A stretch of 64,000 nucleotides of DNA, from NCBI RefSeq assembly GCF_037038585.1, contig NC_092523.1:50299501-50363500 (forward strand), given 5' to 3'. The position numbers and the translations under genes are program-made. Under the pieces are notes generated by a model. That model ran no database searches. It saw nothing but the letters and a program-made list of their open reading frames with translations, and was not told the DNA's origin. Positions 24,336 through 37,911 of this stretch are shown here, piece by piece. The stretch comes from Patagioenas fasciata. Its lineage: Eukaryota; Chordata; Aves; Columbiformes; Columbidae. The stretch's first letter is position 1. The number at the start of each line of letters is the position of its first letter.

Positions 24336-26032
24336 GTAGGCGGGCGTGCAGTACGCCAACCATCAACGGACGTTTTTCCCCTCAAGCCTGTCAGGACGTT
24401 GCTCGTCCGTCTTTCCCTCAATAGATGGGAGTAGGCGCGCTTGCGGATGTGTGCGTGTGTGTGGCCACGCGTTTGCTTAGGCATCAGTGTGTGAAAAGGT
24501 AGGTGCTTTTCTCTAGCTGCGTGTGCGTGCACGTGGTGCTGGGTGCACATCCCTGGGTGCTCGTGGAAAGGTTTCTGCATGGTTTTCGCTGAGGAATCGT
24601 GTGTGTGCACATGGACAAAGAGAAGGCGCAGCAACCGGGTTCCAGCGCCGAAGAAGGCAAAAGGCAAGGTTTCCGGCGCTATCTCCTTCTCTCCGCAGAC
24701 CTAGTCGCGCAAAGCAAGCCGCTAAGCCGGCGACCGGCAAGAGAGCTACAACGAAGCATGCCGAACGGAGAAAATAGCAGCAGCTCATCTGTTCACACCT
24801 TGTTTCTGCCATGTGCTTGAACGCCAAGACGTTCGCGCTTCTGTGAGATGAAAGACGTCCTTCTGCATATGTGGTTGCTCACACCGGTGCACTTGTTAGT
24901 GTATCCCTTCAGTCCTGGGCTGCGGGGCATTCAGAAGTGGCTCTGTGGAGACGTCTGCATAGAGGCAGCTGTCAGAACACGCACACTCGATTGTTCACCA
25001 AAACATATGCAGACGCGTCCTTAGCCTGTAGATTTGGATGCACAGAGTTCCCTGTGTTCGCAAGAGACAAGGGAATCGCGTCTGTACGCACAGAAGCAAT
25101 AGCGGACCGTTTCCCTCGGAGTGAACGCGAAGAGCCGTCTATGTACTCGCAGACACGGGAACGTGCCTCAATGCGGTCACAGAGGCAGCAGCTTTTGCAC
25201 AGATGCTCTGGTGATTCTGGCACTTTCCAGGCACACTCCTGAAAGTCGCGCACACTGCTGTTCACTCGCTAAACGACCTCTTGGGAAACACGTCTCCGGT
25301 CGATGGACCGCTCAGATTGCTTCTCGTGTAACTGTGAACTGTGTCAGCGCAGGGAATCCGTCTCTGTTGAGCAGATGTCAATCCTGCCTCGCTTTTGCTT
25401 TGTTGCCTCTACCAAGATGATTTCCCGTTTCTCTCTTCACTGGAGCAGGCAGACACAGCCAACGCACATCAAGTGTCAAGAGACACGCTCTGCTGAGCTC
25501 AACGCTTGTGCAGATGCACATGTGCGACGAAGTCAACACACGTGCTTGTGGAGAGAAAGAAAGGGACTCCCAGGCGTGTGGAGCGACGGGGAGAAAGAGC
25601 GGGCGCTGAGGAACACAGTTTCAAACAGACTGTCTCCACACAAACAGGCACCTGTCTGCAGGTATCCTAGATCTTGATTCTTGAACTTGAGGAAACACGC
25701 GTCTGAGCAAAACTCCCAAACGCTTCCAGGAAAGACACACGCTCTCCCACAAGCACACAAGTGTTTGCCCTCAGCTATAGATCAGGGACAAGCTTGTGAA
25801 GAGATGCGCTGCTATTCTTTCGCCTTATGGCATCACGTGTTTCGTTCCTCTTGGAGATCGATTGTTAAACGTCTTTCCTAGGGCGACTGTGAAGCATTTG
25901 CCAGCGGAGGAGAAGTAGCACGGAGCAGCATTCAGTACTGCCTACGAGTGTCTTTGCTACCCTACTAGCGGAGCTCCAAGAACAGGCACACATCTTCAGG
26001 TACCTTCCAAATGTGGATTCCCCTGCAGCCCC
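24336..26032 (+). repeat. Satellite unit 15 (1697 bp, A/B mosaic)
   Basis: Type A length and backbone, but with GAAAGTCGCG (about 25242) and GAGCAGGCAG (about 25443). Unit 16 shares this allele pair. Confidence 0.97.
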
Positions 26033-27729
26033 GTAGGCGGGCGTGCAGTACGCCAACCATCAACGGACGTTTTTCCCCTCAAGCCTGTCAGGACGTTGCT
26101 CGTCCGTCTTTCCCTCAATAGATGGGAGTAGGCGCGCTTGCGGATGTGTGCGTGTGTGTGGCCACGCGTTTGCTTAGGCATCAGTGTGTGAAAAGGTAGG
26201 TGCTTTTCTCTAGCTGCGTGTGCGTGCACGTGGTGCTGGGTGCACATCCCTGGGTGCTCGTGGAAAGGTTTCTGCATGGTTTTCGCTGAGGAATCGTGTG
26301 TGTGCACATGGACAAAGAGAAGGCGCAGCAACCGGGTTCCAGCGCCGAAGAAGGCAAAAGGCAAGGTTTCCGGCGCTATCTCCTTCTCTCCGCAGACCTA
26401 GTCGCGCAAAGCAAGCCGCTAAGCCGGCGACCGGCAAGAGAGCTACAACGAAGCATGCCGAACGGAGAAAATAGCAGCAGCTCATCTGTTCACACCTTGT
26501 TTCTGCCATGTGCTTGAACGCCAAGACGTTCGCGCTTCTGTGAGATGAAAGACGTCCTTCTGCGTATGTGGTTGCTCACACCGGTGCACTTGTTAGTGTA
26601 TCCCTTCAGTCCTGGGCTGCGGGGCATTCAGAAGTGGCTCTGTGGAGACGTCTGCATAGAGGCAGCTGTCAGAACACGCACACTCGATTGTTCACCAAAA
26701 CATATGCAGACGCGTCCTTAGCCTGTAGATTTGGATGCACAGAGTTCCCTGTGTTCGCAAGAGACAAGGGAATCGCGTCTGTACGCACAGAAGCAATAGC
26801 GGACCGTTTCCCTCGGAGTGAACGCGAAGAGCCGTCTATGTACTCGCAGACACGGGAACGTGCCTCAATGCGGTCACAGAGGCAGCAGCTTTTGCACAGA
26901 TGCTCTGGTGATTCTGGCACTTTCCAGGCACACTCCTGAAAGTCGCGCACACTGCTGTTCACTCGCTAAACGACCTCTTGGGAAACACGTCTCCGGTCGA
27001 TGGACCGCTCAGATTGCTTCTCGTGTAACTGTGAACTGTGTCAGCGCAGGGAATCCGTCTCTGTTGAGCAGATGTCAATCCTGCCTCGCTTTTGCTTTGT
27101 TGCCTCTACCAAGATGATTTCCCGTTTCTCTCTTCACTGGAGCAGGCAGACACAGCCAACGCACATCAAGTGTCAAGAGACACGCTCTGCTGAGCTCAAC
27201 GCTTGTGCAGATGCACATGTGCGACGAAGTCAACACACGTGCTTGTGGAGAGAAAGAAAGGGACTCCCAGGCGTGTGGAGCGACGGGGAGAAAGAGCGGG
27301 CGCTGAGGAACACAGTTTCAAACAGACTGTCTCCACACAAACAGGCACCTGTCTGCAGGTATCCTAGATCTTGATTCTTGAACTTGAGGAAACACGCGTC
27401 TGAGCAAAACTCCCAAACGCTTCCAGGAAAGACACACGCTCTCCCACAAGCACACAAGTGTTTGCCCTCAGCTATAGATCAGGGACAAGCTTGTGAAGAG
27501 ATGCGCTGCTATTCTTTCGCCTTATGGCATCACGTGTTTCGTTCCTCTTGGAGATCGATTGTTAAACGTCTTTCCTAGGGCGACTGTGAAGCATTTGCCA
27601 GCGGAGGAGAAGTAGCACGGAGCAGCATTCAGTACTGCCTACGAGTGTCTTTGCTACCCTACTAGCGGAGCTCCAAGAACAGGCACACATCTTCAGGTAC
27701 CTTCCAAATGTGGATTCCCCTGCAGCCCC
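26033..27729 (+). repeat. Satellite unit 16 (1697 bp, A/B mosaic)
   Basis: Same TCGCG and CAGGCAG alleles as unit 15, suggesting the two are a recent adjacent duplication. It also has GCGTATGTGG at about 26562, one step from the type A GCATATGTGG. Confidence 0.97.
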
Positions 27730-29426
27730 GTAGGCGGGCGTGCAGTACGCCAACCATCAACGGACGTTTTTCCCCTCAAGCCTGTCAGGACGTTGCTCGT
27801 CCGTCTTTCCCTCAATAGATGGGAGTAGGCGCGCTTGCGGATGTGTGCGTGTGTGTGGCCACGCGTTTGCTTAGGCATCAGTGTGTGAAAAGGTAGGTGC
27901 TTTTCTCTAGCTGCGTGTGCGTGCACGTGGTGCTGGGTGCACATCCCTGGGTGCTCGTGGAAAGGTTTCTGCATGGTTTTCGCTGAGGAATCGTGTGTGT
28001 GCACATGGACAAAGAGAAGGCGCAGCAACCGGGTTCCAGCGCCGAAGAAGGCAAAAGGCAAGGTTTCCGGCGCTATCTCCTTCTCTCCGCAGACCTAGTC
28101 GCGCAAAGCAAGCCGCTAAGCCGGCGACCGGCAAGAGAGCTACAACGAAGCATGCCGAACGGAGAAAATAGCAGCAGCTCATCTGTTCACACCTTGTTTC
28201 TGCCATGTGCTTGAACGCCAAGACGTTCGCGCTTCTGTGAGATGAAAGACGTCCTTCTGCATATGTGGTTGCTCACACCGGTGCACTTGTTAGTGTATCC
28301 CTTCAGTCCTGGGCTGCGGGGCATTCAGAAGTGGCTCTGTGGAGACGTCTGCATAGAGGCAGCTGTCAGAACACGCACACTCGATTGTTCACCAAAACAT
28401 ATGCAGACGCGTCCTTAGCCTGTAGATTTGGATGCACAGAGTTCCCTGTGTTCGCAAGAGACAAGGGAATCGCGTCTGTACGCACAGAAGCAATAGCGGA
28501 CCGTTTCCCTCGGAGTGAACGCGAAGAGCCGTCTATGTACTCGCAGACACGGGAACGTGCCTCAATGCGGTCACAGAGGCAGCAGCTTTTGCACAGATGC
28601 TCTGGTGATTCTGGCACTTTCCAGGCACACTCCTGAAAGCCGCGCACACTGCTGTTCACTCGCTAAACGACCTCTTGGGAAACACGTCTCCGGTCGATGG
28701 ACCGCTCAGATTGCTTCTCGTGTAACTGTGAACTGTGTCAGCGCAGGGAATCCGTCTCTGTTGAGCAGATGTCAATCCTGCCTCGCTTTTGCTTTGTTGC
28801 CTCTACCAAGATGATTTCCCGTTTCTCTCTTCACTGGAGCACGCAGACACAGCCAACGCACATCAAGTGTCAAGAGACACGCTCTGCTGAGCTCAACGCT
28901 TGTGCAGATGCACATGTGCGACGAAGTCAACACACGTGCTTGTGGAGAGAAAGAAAGGGACTCCCAGGCGTGTGGAGCGACGGGGAGAAAGAGCGGGCGC
29001 TGAGGAACACAGTTTCAAACAGACTGTCTCCACACAAACAGGCACCTGTCTGCAGGTATCCTAGATCTTGATTCTTGAACTTGAGGAAACACGCGTCTGA
29101 GCAAAACTCCCAAACGCTTCCAGGAAAGACACACGCTCTCCCACAAGCACACAAGTGTTTGCCCTCAGCTATAGATCAGGGACAAGCTTGTGAAGAGATG
29201 CGCTGCTATTCTTTCGCCTTATGGCATCACGTGTTTCGTTCCTCTTGGAGATCGATTGTTAAACGTCTTTCCTAGGGCGACTGTGAAGCATTTGCCAGCG
29301 GAGGAGAAGTAGCACGGAGCAGCATTCAGTACTGCCTACGAGTGTCTTTGCTACCCTACTAGCGGAGCTCCAAGAACAGGCACACATCTTCAGGTACCTT
29401 CCAAATGTGGATTCCCCTGCAGCCCC
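27730..29426 (+). repeat. Satellite unit 17 (1697 bp, type A)
   Basis: Standard type A copy with no private variant noticed. Confidence 0.98.
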
Positions 29427-31123
29427 GTAGGCGGGCGTGCAGTACGCCAACCATCAACGGACGTTTTTCCCCTCAAGCCTGTCAGGACGTTGCTCGTCCG
29501 TCTTTCCCTCAACAGATGGGAGTAGGCGCGCTTGCGGATGTGTGCGTGTGTGTGGCCACGCGTTTGCTTAGGCATCAGTGTGTGAAAAGGTAGGTGCTTT
29601 TCTCTAGCTGCGTGTGCGTGCACGTGGTGCTGGGTGCACATCCCTGGGTGCTCGTGGAAAGGTTTCTGCATGGTTTTCGCTGAGGAATCGTGTGTGTGCA
29701 CATGGACAAAGAGAAGGCGCAGCAACCGGGTTCCAGCGCCGAAGAAGGCAAAAGGCAAGGTTTCCGGCGCTATCTCCTTCTCTCCGCAGACCTAGTCGCG
29801 CAAAGCAAGCCGCTAAGCCGGCGACCGGCAAGAGAGCTACAACGAAGCATGCCGAACGGAGAAAATAGCAGCAGCTCATCTGTTCACACCTTGTTTCTGC
29901 CATGTGCTTGAACGCCAAGACGTTCGCGCTTCTGTGAGATGAAAGACGTCCTTCTGCATATGTGGTTGCTCACACCGGTGCACTTGTTAGTGTATCCCTT
30001 CAGTCCTGGGCTGCGGGGCATTCAGAAGTGGCTCTGTGGAGACGTCTGCATAGAGGCAGCTGTCAGAACACGCACACTCGATTGTTCACCAAAACATATG
30101 CAGACGCGTCCTTAGCCTGTAGATTTGGATGCACAGAGTTCCCTGTGTTCGCAAGAGACAAGGGAATCGCGTCTGTACGCACAGAAGCAATAGCGGACCG
30201 TTTCCCTCGGAGTGAACGCGAAGAGCCGTCTATGTACTCGCAGACACGGGAACGTGCCTCAATGCGGTCACAGAGGCAGCAGCTTTTGCACAGATGCTCT
30301 GGTGATTCTGGCACTTTCCAGGCACACTCCTGAAAGTCGCGCACACTGCTGTTCACTCGCTAAACGACCTCTTGGGAAACACGTCTCCGGTCGATGGACC
30401 GCTCAGATTGCTTCTCGTGTAACTGTGAACTGTGTCAGCGCAGGGAATCCGTCTCTGTTGAGCAGATGTCAATCCTGCCTCGCTTTTGCTTTGTTGCCTC
30501 TACCAAGATGATTTCCCGTTTCTCTCTTCACTGGAGCACGCAGACACAGCCAACGCACATCAAGTGTCAAGAGACACGCTCTGCTGAGCTCAACGCTTGT
30601 GCAGATGCACATGTGCGACGAAGTCAACACACGTGCTTGTGGAGAGAAAGAAAGGGACTCCCAGGCGTGTGGAGCGACGGGGAGAAAGAGCGGGCGCTGA
30701 GGAACACAGTTTCAAACAGACTGTCTCCACACAAACAGGCACCTGTCTGCAGGTATCCTAGATCTTGATTCTTGAACTTGAGGAAACACGCGTCTGAGCA
30801 AAACTCCCAAACGCTTCCAGGAAAGACACACGCTCTCCCACAAGCACACAAGTGTTTGCCCTCAGCTATAGATCAGGGACAAGCTTGTGAAGAGATGCGC
30901 TGCTATTCTTTCGCCTTATGGCATCACGTGTTTCGTTCCTCTTGGAGATCGATTGTTAAACGTCTTTCCTAGGGCGACTGTGAAGCATTTGCCAGCGGAG
31001 GAGAAGTAGCACGGAGCAGCATTCAGTACTGCCTACGAGTGTCTTTGCTACCCTACTAGCGGAGCTCCAAGAACAGGCACACATCTTCAGGTACCTTCCA
31101 AATGTGGATTCCCCTGCAGCCCC
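29427..31123 (+). repeat. Satellite unit 18 (1697 bp, mosaic)
   Basis: Carries GAAAGTCGCG (about 30334) but the type A GAGCACGCAG, so these two alleles can recombine apart. A private CAACAGATGG (about 29510) replaces CAATAGATGG. It removes a TAG and opens a 62-codon frame at 29405, most likely by chance. Confidence 0.97.
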
Positions 31124-32820
31124 GTAGGCGGGCGTGCAGTACGCCAACCATCAACGGACGTTTTTCCCCTCAAGCCTGTCAGGACGTTGCTCGTCCGTCT
31201 TTCCCTCAATAGATGGGAGTAGGCGCGCTTGCGGATGTGTGCGTGTGTGTGGCCACGCGTTTGCTTAGGCATCAGTGTGTGAAAAGGTAGGTGCTTTTCT
31301 CTAGCTGCGTGTGCGTGCACGTGGTGCTGGGTGCACATCCCTGGGTGCTCGTGGAAAGGTTTCTGCATGGTTTTCGCTGAGGAATCGTGTGTGTGCACAT
31401 GGACAAAGAGAAGGCGCAGCAACCGGGTTCCAGCGCCGAAGAAGGCAAAAGGCAAGGTTTCCGGCGCTATCTCCTTCTCTCCGCAGACCTAGTCGCGCAA
31501 AGCAAGCCGCTAAGCCGGCGACCGGCAAGAGAGCTACAACGAAGCATGCCGAACGGAGAAAATAGCAGCAGCTCATCTGTTCACACCTTGTTTCTGCCAT
31601 GTGCTTGAACGCCAAGACGTTCGCGCTTCTGTGAGATGAAAGACGTCCTTCTGCGTACGTAGTTGCTCACACCGGTGCACTTGTTAGTGTATCCCTTCAG
31701 TCCTGGGCTGCGGGGCATTCAGAAGTGGCTCTGTGGAGACGTCTGCATAGAGGCAGCTGTCAGAACACGCACACTCGATTGTTCACCAAAACATATGCAG
31801 ACGCGTCCTTAGCCTGTAGATTTGGATGCACAGAGTTCCCTGTGTTCGCAAGAGACAAGGGAATCGCGTCTGTACGCACAGAAGCAATAGCGGACCGTTT
31901 CCCTCGGAGTGAACGCGAAGAGCCGTCTATGTACTCGCAGACACGGGAACGTGCCTCAATGCGGTCACAGAGGCAGCAGCTTTTGCACAGATGCTCTGGT
32001 GATTCTGGCACTTTCCAGGCACACTCCTGAAAGCCGCGCACACTGCTGTTCACTCGCTAAACGACCTCTTGGGAAACACGTCTCCGGTCGATGGACCGCT
32101 CAGATTGCTTCTCGTGTAACTGTGAACTGTGTCAGCGCAGGGAATCCGTCTCTGTTGAGCAGATGTCAATCCTGCCTCGCTTTTGCTTTGTTGCCTCTAC
32201 CAAGATGATTTCCCGTTTCTCTCTTCACTGGAGCACGCAGACACAGCCAACGCACATCAAGTGTCAAGAGACACGCTCTGCTGAGCTCAACGCTTGTGCA
32301 GATGCACATGTGCGACGAAGTCAACACACGTGCTTGTGGAGAGAAAGAAAGGGACTCCCAGGCGTGTGGAGCGACGGGGAGAAAGAGCGGGCGCTGAGGA
32401 ACACAGTTTCAAACAGACTGTCTCCACACAAACAGGCACCTGTCTGCAGGTATCCTAGATCTTGATTCTTGAACTTGAGGAAACACGCGTCTGAGCAAAA
32501 CTCCCAAACGCTTCCAGGAAAGACACACGCTCTCCCACAAGCACACAAGTGTTTGCCCTCAGCTATAGATCAGGGACAAGCTTGTGAAGAGATGCGCTGC
32601 TATTCTTTCGCCTTATGGCATCACGTGTTTCGTTCCTCTTGGAGATCGATTGTTAAACGTCTTTCCTAGGGCGACTGTGAAGCATTTGCCAGCGGAGGAG
32701 AAGTAGCACGGAGCAGCATTCAGTACTGCCTACGAGTGTCTTTGCTACCCTACTAGCGGAGCTCCAAGAACAGGCACACATCTTCAGGTACCTTCCAAAT
32801 GTGGATTCCCCTGCAGCCCC
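31124..32820 (+). repeat. Satellite unit 19 (1697 bp, type A with patch)
   Basis: Carries the three-base patch GCGTACGTAG at about 31654, otherwise seen only in unit 5, but without unit 5's neighbouring TATCCATTC. It is a short shared tract, consistent with gene conversion. Confidence 0.97.
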
Positions 32821-34517
32821 GTAGGCGGGCGTGCAGTACGCCAACCATCAACGGACGTTTTTCCCCTCAAGCCTGTCAGGACGTTGCTCGTCCGTCTTTC
32901 CCTCAATAGATGGGAGTAGGCGCGCTTGCGGATGTGTGCGTGTGTGTGGCCACGCGTTTGCTTAGGCATCAGTGTGTGAAAAGGTAGGTGCTTTTCTCTA
33001 GCTGCGTGTGCGTGCACGTGGTGCTGGGTGCACATCCCTGGGTGCTCGTGGAAAGGTTTCTGCATGGTTTTCGCTGAGGAATCGTGTGTGTGCACATGGA
33101 CAAAGAGAAGGCGCAGCAACCGGGTTCCAGCGCCGAAGAAGGCAAAAGGCAAGGTTTCCGGCGCTATCTCCTTCTCTCCGCAGACCTAGTCGCGCAAAGC
33201 AAGCCGCTAAGCCGGCGACCGGCAAGAGAGCTACAACGAAGCATGCCGAACGGAGAAAATAGCAGCAGCTCATCTGTTCACACCTTGTTTCTGCCATGTG
33301 CTTGAACGCCAAGACGTTCGCGCTTCTGTGAGATGAAAGACGTCCTTCTGCATATGTGGTTGCTCACACCGGTGCACTTGTTAGTGTATCCCTTCAGTCC
33401 TGGGCTGCGGGGCATTCAGAAGTGGCTCTGTGGAGACGTCTGCATAGAGGCAGCTGTCAGAACACGCACACTCGATTGTTCACCAAAACATATGCAGACG
33501 CGTCCTTAGCCTGTAGATTTGGATGCACAGAGTTCCCTGTGTTCGCAAGAGACAAGGGAATCGCGTCTGTACGCACAGAAGCAATAGCGGACCGTTTCCC
33601 TCGGAGTGAACGCGAAGAGCCGTCTATGTACTCGCAGACACGGGAACGTGCCTCAATGCGGTCACAGAGGCAGCAGCTTTTGCACAGATGCTCTGGTGAT
33701 TCTGGCACTTTCCAGGCACACTCCTGAAAGCCGCGCACACTGCTGTTCACTCGCTAAACGACCTCTTGGGAAACACGTCTCCGGTCGATGGACCGCTCAG
33801 ATTGCTTCTCGTGTAACTGTGAACTGTGTCAGCGCAGGGAATCCGTCTCTGTTGAGCAGATGTCAATCCTGCCTCGCTTTTGCTTTGTTGCCTCTACCAA
33901 GATGATTTCCCGTTTCTCTCTTCACTGGAGCACGCAGACACAGCCAACGCACATCAAGTGTCAAGAGACACGCTCTGCTGAGCTCAACGCTTGTGCAGAT
34001 GCACATGTGCGACGAAGTCAACACACGTGCTTGTGGAGAGAAAGAAAGGGACTCCCAGGCGTGTGGAGCGACGGGGAGAAAGAGCGGGCGCTGAGGAACA
34101 CAGTTTCAAACAGACTGTCTCCACACAAACAGGCACCTGTCTGCAGGTATCCTAGATCTTGATTCTTGAACTTGAGGAAACACGCGTCTGAGCAAAACTC
34201 CCAAACGCTTCCAGGAAAGACACACGCTCTCCCACAAGCACACAAGTGTTTGCCCTCAGCTATAGATCAGGGACAAGCTTGTGAAGAGATGCGCTGCTAT
34301 TCTTTCGCCTTATGGCATCACGTGTTTCGTTCCTCTTGGAGATCGATTGTTAAACGTCTTTCCTAGGGCGACTGTGAAGCATTTGCCAGCGGAGGAGAAG
34401 TAGCACGGAGCAGCATTCAGTACTGCCTACGAGTGTCTTTGCTACCCTACTAGCGGAGCTCCAAGAACAGGCACACATCTTCAGGTACCTTCCAAATGTG
34501 GATTCCCCTGCAGCCCC
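32821..34517 (+). repeat. Satellite unit 20 (1697 bp, type A)
   Basis: Standard type A copy with no private variant noticed. Confidence 0.98.
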
Positions 34518-36214
34518 GTAGGCGGGCGTGCAGTACGCCAACCATCAACGGACGTTTTTCCCCTCAAGCCTGTCAGGACGTTGCTCGTCCGTCTTTCCCT
34601 CAATAGATGGGAGTAGGCGCGCTTGCGGATGTGTGCGTGTGTGTGGCCACGCGTTTGCTTAGGCATCAGTGTGTGAAAAGGTAGGTGCTTTTCTCTAGCT
34701 GCGTGTGCGTGCACGTGGTGCTGGGTGCACATCCCTGGGTGCTCGTGGAAAGGTTTCTGCATGGTTTTCGCTGAGGAATCGTGTGTGTGCACATGGACAA
34801 AGAGAAGGCGCAGCAACCGGGTTCCAGCGCCGAAGAAGGCAAAAGGCAAGGTTTCCGGCGCTATCTCCTTCTCTCCGCAGACCTAGTCGCGCAAAGCAAG
34901 CCGCTAAGCCGGCGACCGGCAAGAGAGCTACAACGAAGCATGCCGAACGGAGAAAATAGCAGCAGCTCATCTGTTCACACCTTGTTTCTGCCATGTGCTT
35001 GAACGCCAAGACGTTCGCGCTTCTGTGAGATGAAAGACGTCCTTCTGCATATGTGGTTGCTCACACCGGTGCACTTGTTAGTGTATCCCTTCAGTCCTGG
35101 GCTGCGGGGCATTCAGAAGTGGCTCTGTGGAGACGTCTGCATAGAGGCAGCTGTCAGAACACGCACACTCGATTGTTCACCAAAACATATGCAGACGCGT
35201 CCTTAGCCTGTAGATTTGGATGCACAGAGTTCCCTGTGTTCGCAAGAGACAAGGGAATCGCGTCTGTACGCACAGAAGCAATAGCGGACCGTTTCCCTCG
35301 GAGTGAACGCGAAGAGCCGTCTATGTACTCGCAGACACGGGAACGTGCCTCAATGCGGTCACAGAGGCAGCAGCTTTTGCACAGATGCTCTGGTGATTCT
35401 GGCACTTTCCAGGCACACTCCTGAAAGCCGCGCACACTGCTGTTCACTCGCTAAACGACCTCTTGGGAAACACGTCTCCGGTCGATGGACCGCTCAGATT
35501 GCTTCTCGTGTAACTGTGAACTGTGTCAGCGCAGGGAATCCGTCTCTGTTGAGCAGATGTCAATCCTGCCTCGCTTTTGCTTTGTTGCCTCTACCAAGAT
35601 GATTTCCCGTTTCTCTCTTCACTGGAGCAGGCAGACACAGCCAACGCACATCAAGTGTCAAGAGACACGCTCTGCTGAGCTCAACGCTTGTGCAGATGCA
35701 CATGTGCGACGAAGTCAACACACGTGCTTGTGGAGAGAAAGAAAGGGACTCCCAGGCGTGTGGAGCGACGGGGAGAAAGAGCGGGCGCTGAGGAACACAG
35801 TTTCAAACAGACTGTCTCCACACAAACAGGCACCTGTCTGCAGGTATCCTAGATCTTGATTCTTGAACTTGAGGAAACACGCGTCTGAGCAAAACTCCCA
35901 AACGCTTCCAGGAAAGACACACGCTCTCCCACAAGCACACAAGTGTTTGCCCTCAGCTATAGATCAGGGACAAGCTTGTGAAGAGATGCGCTGCTATTCT
36001 TTCGCCTTATGGCATCACGTGTTTCGTTCCTCTTGGAGATCGATTGTTAAACGTCTTTCCTAGGGCGACTGTGAAGCATTTGCCAGCGGAGGAGAAGTAG
36101 CACGGAGCAGCATTCAGTACTGCCTACGAGTGTCTTTGCTACCCTACTAGCGGAGCTCCAAGAACAGGCACACATCTTCAGGTACCTTCCAAATGTGGAT
36201 TCCCCTGCAGCCCC
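34518..36214 (+). repeat. Satellite unit 21 (1697 bp, first half of a dimer)
   Basis: Type A apart from GAGCAGGCAG at about 35625. With unit 22 it forms a two-unit pattern that is repeated in units 23-24. Confidence 0.97.
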
Positions 36215-37911
36215 GTAGGCGGGCGTGCAGTACGCCAACCATCAACGGACGTTTTTCCCCTCAAGCCTGTCAGGACGTTGCTCGTCCGTCTTTCCCTCAA
36301 TAGATGGGAGTAGGCGCGCTTGCGGATGTGTGCGTGTGTGTGGCCACGCGTTTGCTTAGGCATCAGTGTGTGAAAAGGTAGGTGCTTTTCTCTAGCTGCG
36401 TGTGCGTGCACGTGGTGCTGGGTGCACATCCCTGGGTGCTCGTGGAAAGGTTTCTGCATGGTTTTCGCTGAGGAATCGTGTGTGTGCACATGGACAAAGA
36501 GAAGGCGCAGCAACCGGGTTCCAGCGCCGAAGAAGGCAAAAGGCAAGGTTTCCGGCGCTATCTCCTTCTCTCCGCAGACCTAGTCGCGCAAAGCAAGCCG
36601 CTAAGCCGGCGACCGGCAAGAGAGCTACAACGAAGCATGTCGAACGGAGAAAATAGCAGCAGCTCATCTGTTCACACCTTGTTTCTGCCATGTGCTTGAA
36701 CGCCAAGACGTTCGCGCTTCTGTGAGATGAAAGACGTCCTTCTGCATATGTGGTTGCTCACACCGGTGCACTTGTTAGTGTATCCCTTCAGTCCTGGGCT
36801 GCGGGGCATTCAGAAGTGGCTCTGTGGAGACGTCTGCATAGAGGCAGCTGTCAGAACACGCACACTCGATTGTTCACCAAAACATATGCAGACGCGTCCT
36901 TAGCCTGTAGATTTGGATGCACAGAGTTCCCTGTGTTCGCAAGAGACAAGGGAATCGCGTCTGTACGCACAGAAGCAATAGCGGACCGTTTCCCTCGGAG
37001 TGAACGCGAAGAGCCGTCTATGTACTCGCAGACACGGGAACGTGCCTCAATGCGGTCACAGAGGCAGCAGCTTTTGCACAGATGCTCTGGTGATTCTGGC
37101 ACTTTCCAGGCACACTCCTGAAAGCCGCGCACACTGCTGTTCACTCGCTAAACGACCTCTTGGGAAACACGTCTCCGGTCGATGGACCGCTCAGATTGCT
37201 TCTCGTGTAACTGTGAACTGTGTCAGCGCAGGGAATCCGTCTCTGTTGAGCAGATGTCAATCCTGCCTCGCTTTTGCTTTGTTGCCTCTACCAAGATGAT
37301 TTCCCGTTTCTCTCTTCACTGGAGCACGCAGACACAGCCAACGCACATCAAGTGTCAAGAGACACGCTCTGCTGAGCTCAACGCTTGTGCAGATGCACAT
37401 GTGCGACGAAGTCAACACACGTGCTTGTGGAGAGAAAGAAAGGGACTCCCAGGCGTGTGGAGCGACGGGGAGAAAGAGCGGGCGCTGAGGAACACAGTTT
37501 CAAACAGACTGTCTCCACACAAACAGGCACCTGTCTGCAGGTATCCTAGATCTTGATTCTTGAACTTGAGGAAACACGCGTCTGAGCAAAACTCCCAAAC
37601 GCTTCCAGGAAAGACACACGCTCTCCCACAAGCACACAAGTGTTTGCCCTCAGCTATAGATCAGGGACAAGCTTGTGAAGAGATGCGCTGCTATTCTTTC
37701 GCCTTATGGCATCACGTGTTTCGTTCCTCTTGGAGATCGATTGTTAAACGTCTTTCCTAGGGCGACTGTGAAGCATTTGCCAGCGGAGGAGAAGTAGCAC
37801 GGAGCAGCATTCAGTACTGCCTACGAGTGTCTTTGCTACCCTACTAGCGGAGCTCCAAGAACAGGCACACATCTTCAGGTACCTTCCAAATGTGGATTCC
37901 CCTGCAGCCCC
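36215..37911 (+). repeat. Satellite unit 22 (1697 bp, second half of a dimer)
   Basis: Type A apart from CATGTCGAAC (about 36637) in place of CATGCCGAAC. This allele is found only here and in unit 24. Confidence 0.97.

Noticed and set aside
29405..29593. A 62-codon ORF opened by a single change in unit 18
   Set aside because: A lone CAATAG to CAACAG change removes one stop. The frame is closed in every other unit and has no supporting feature.
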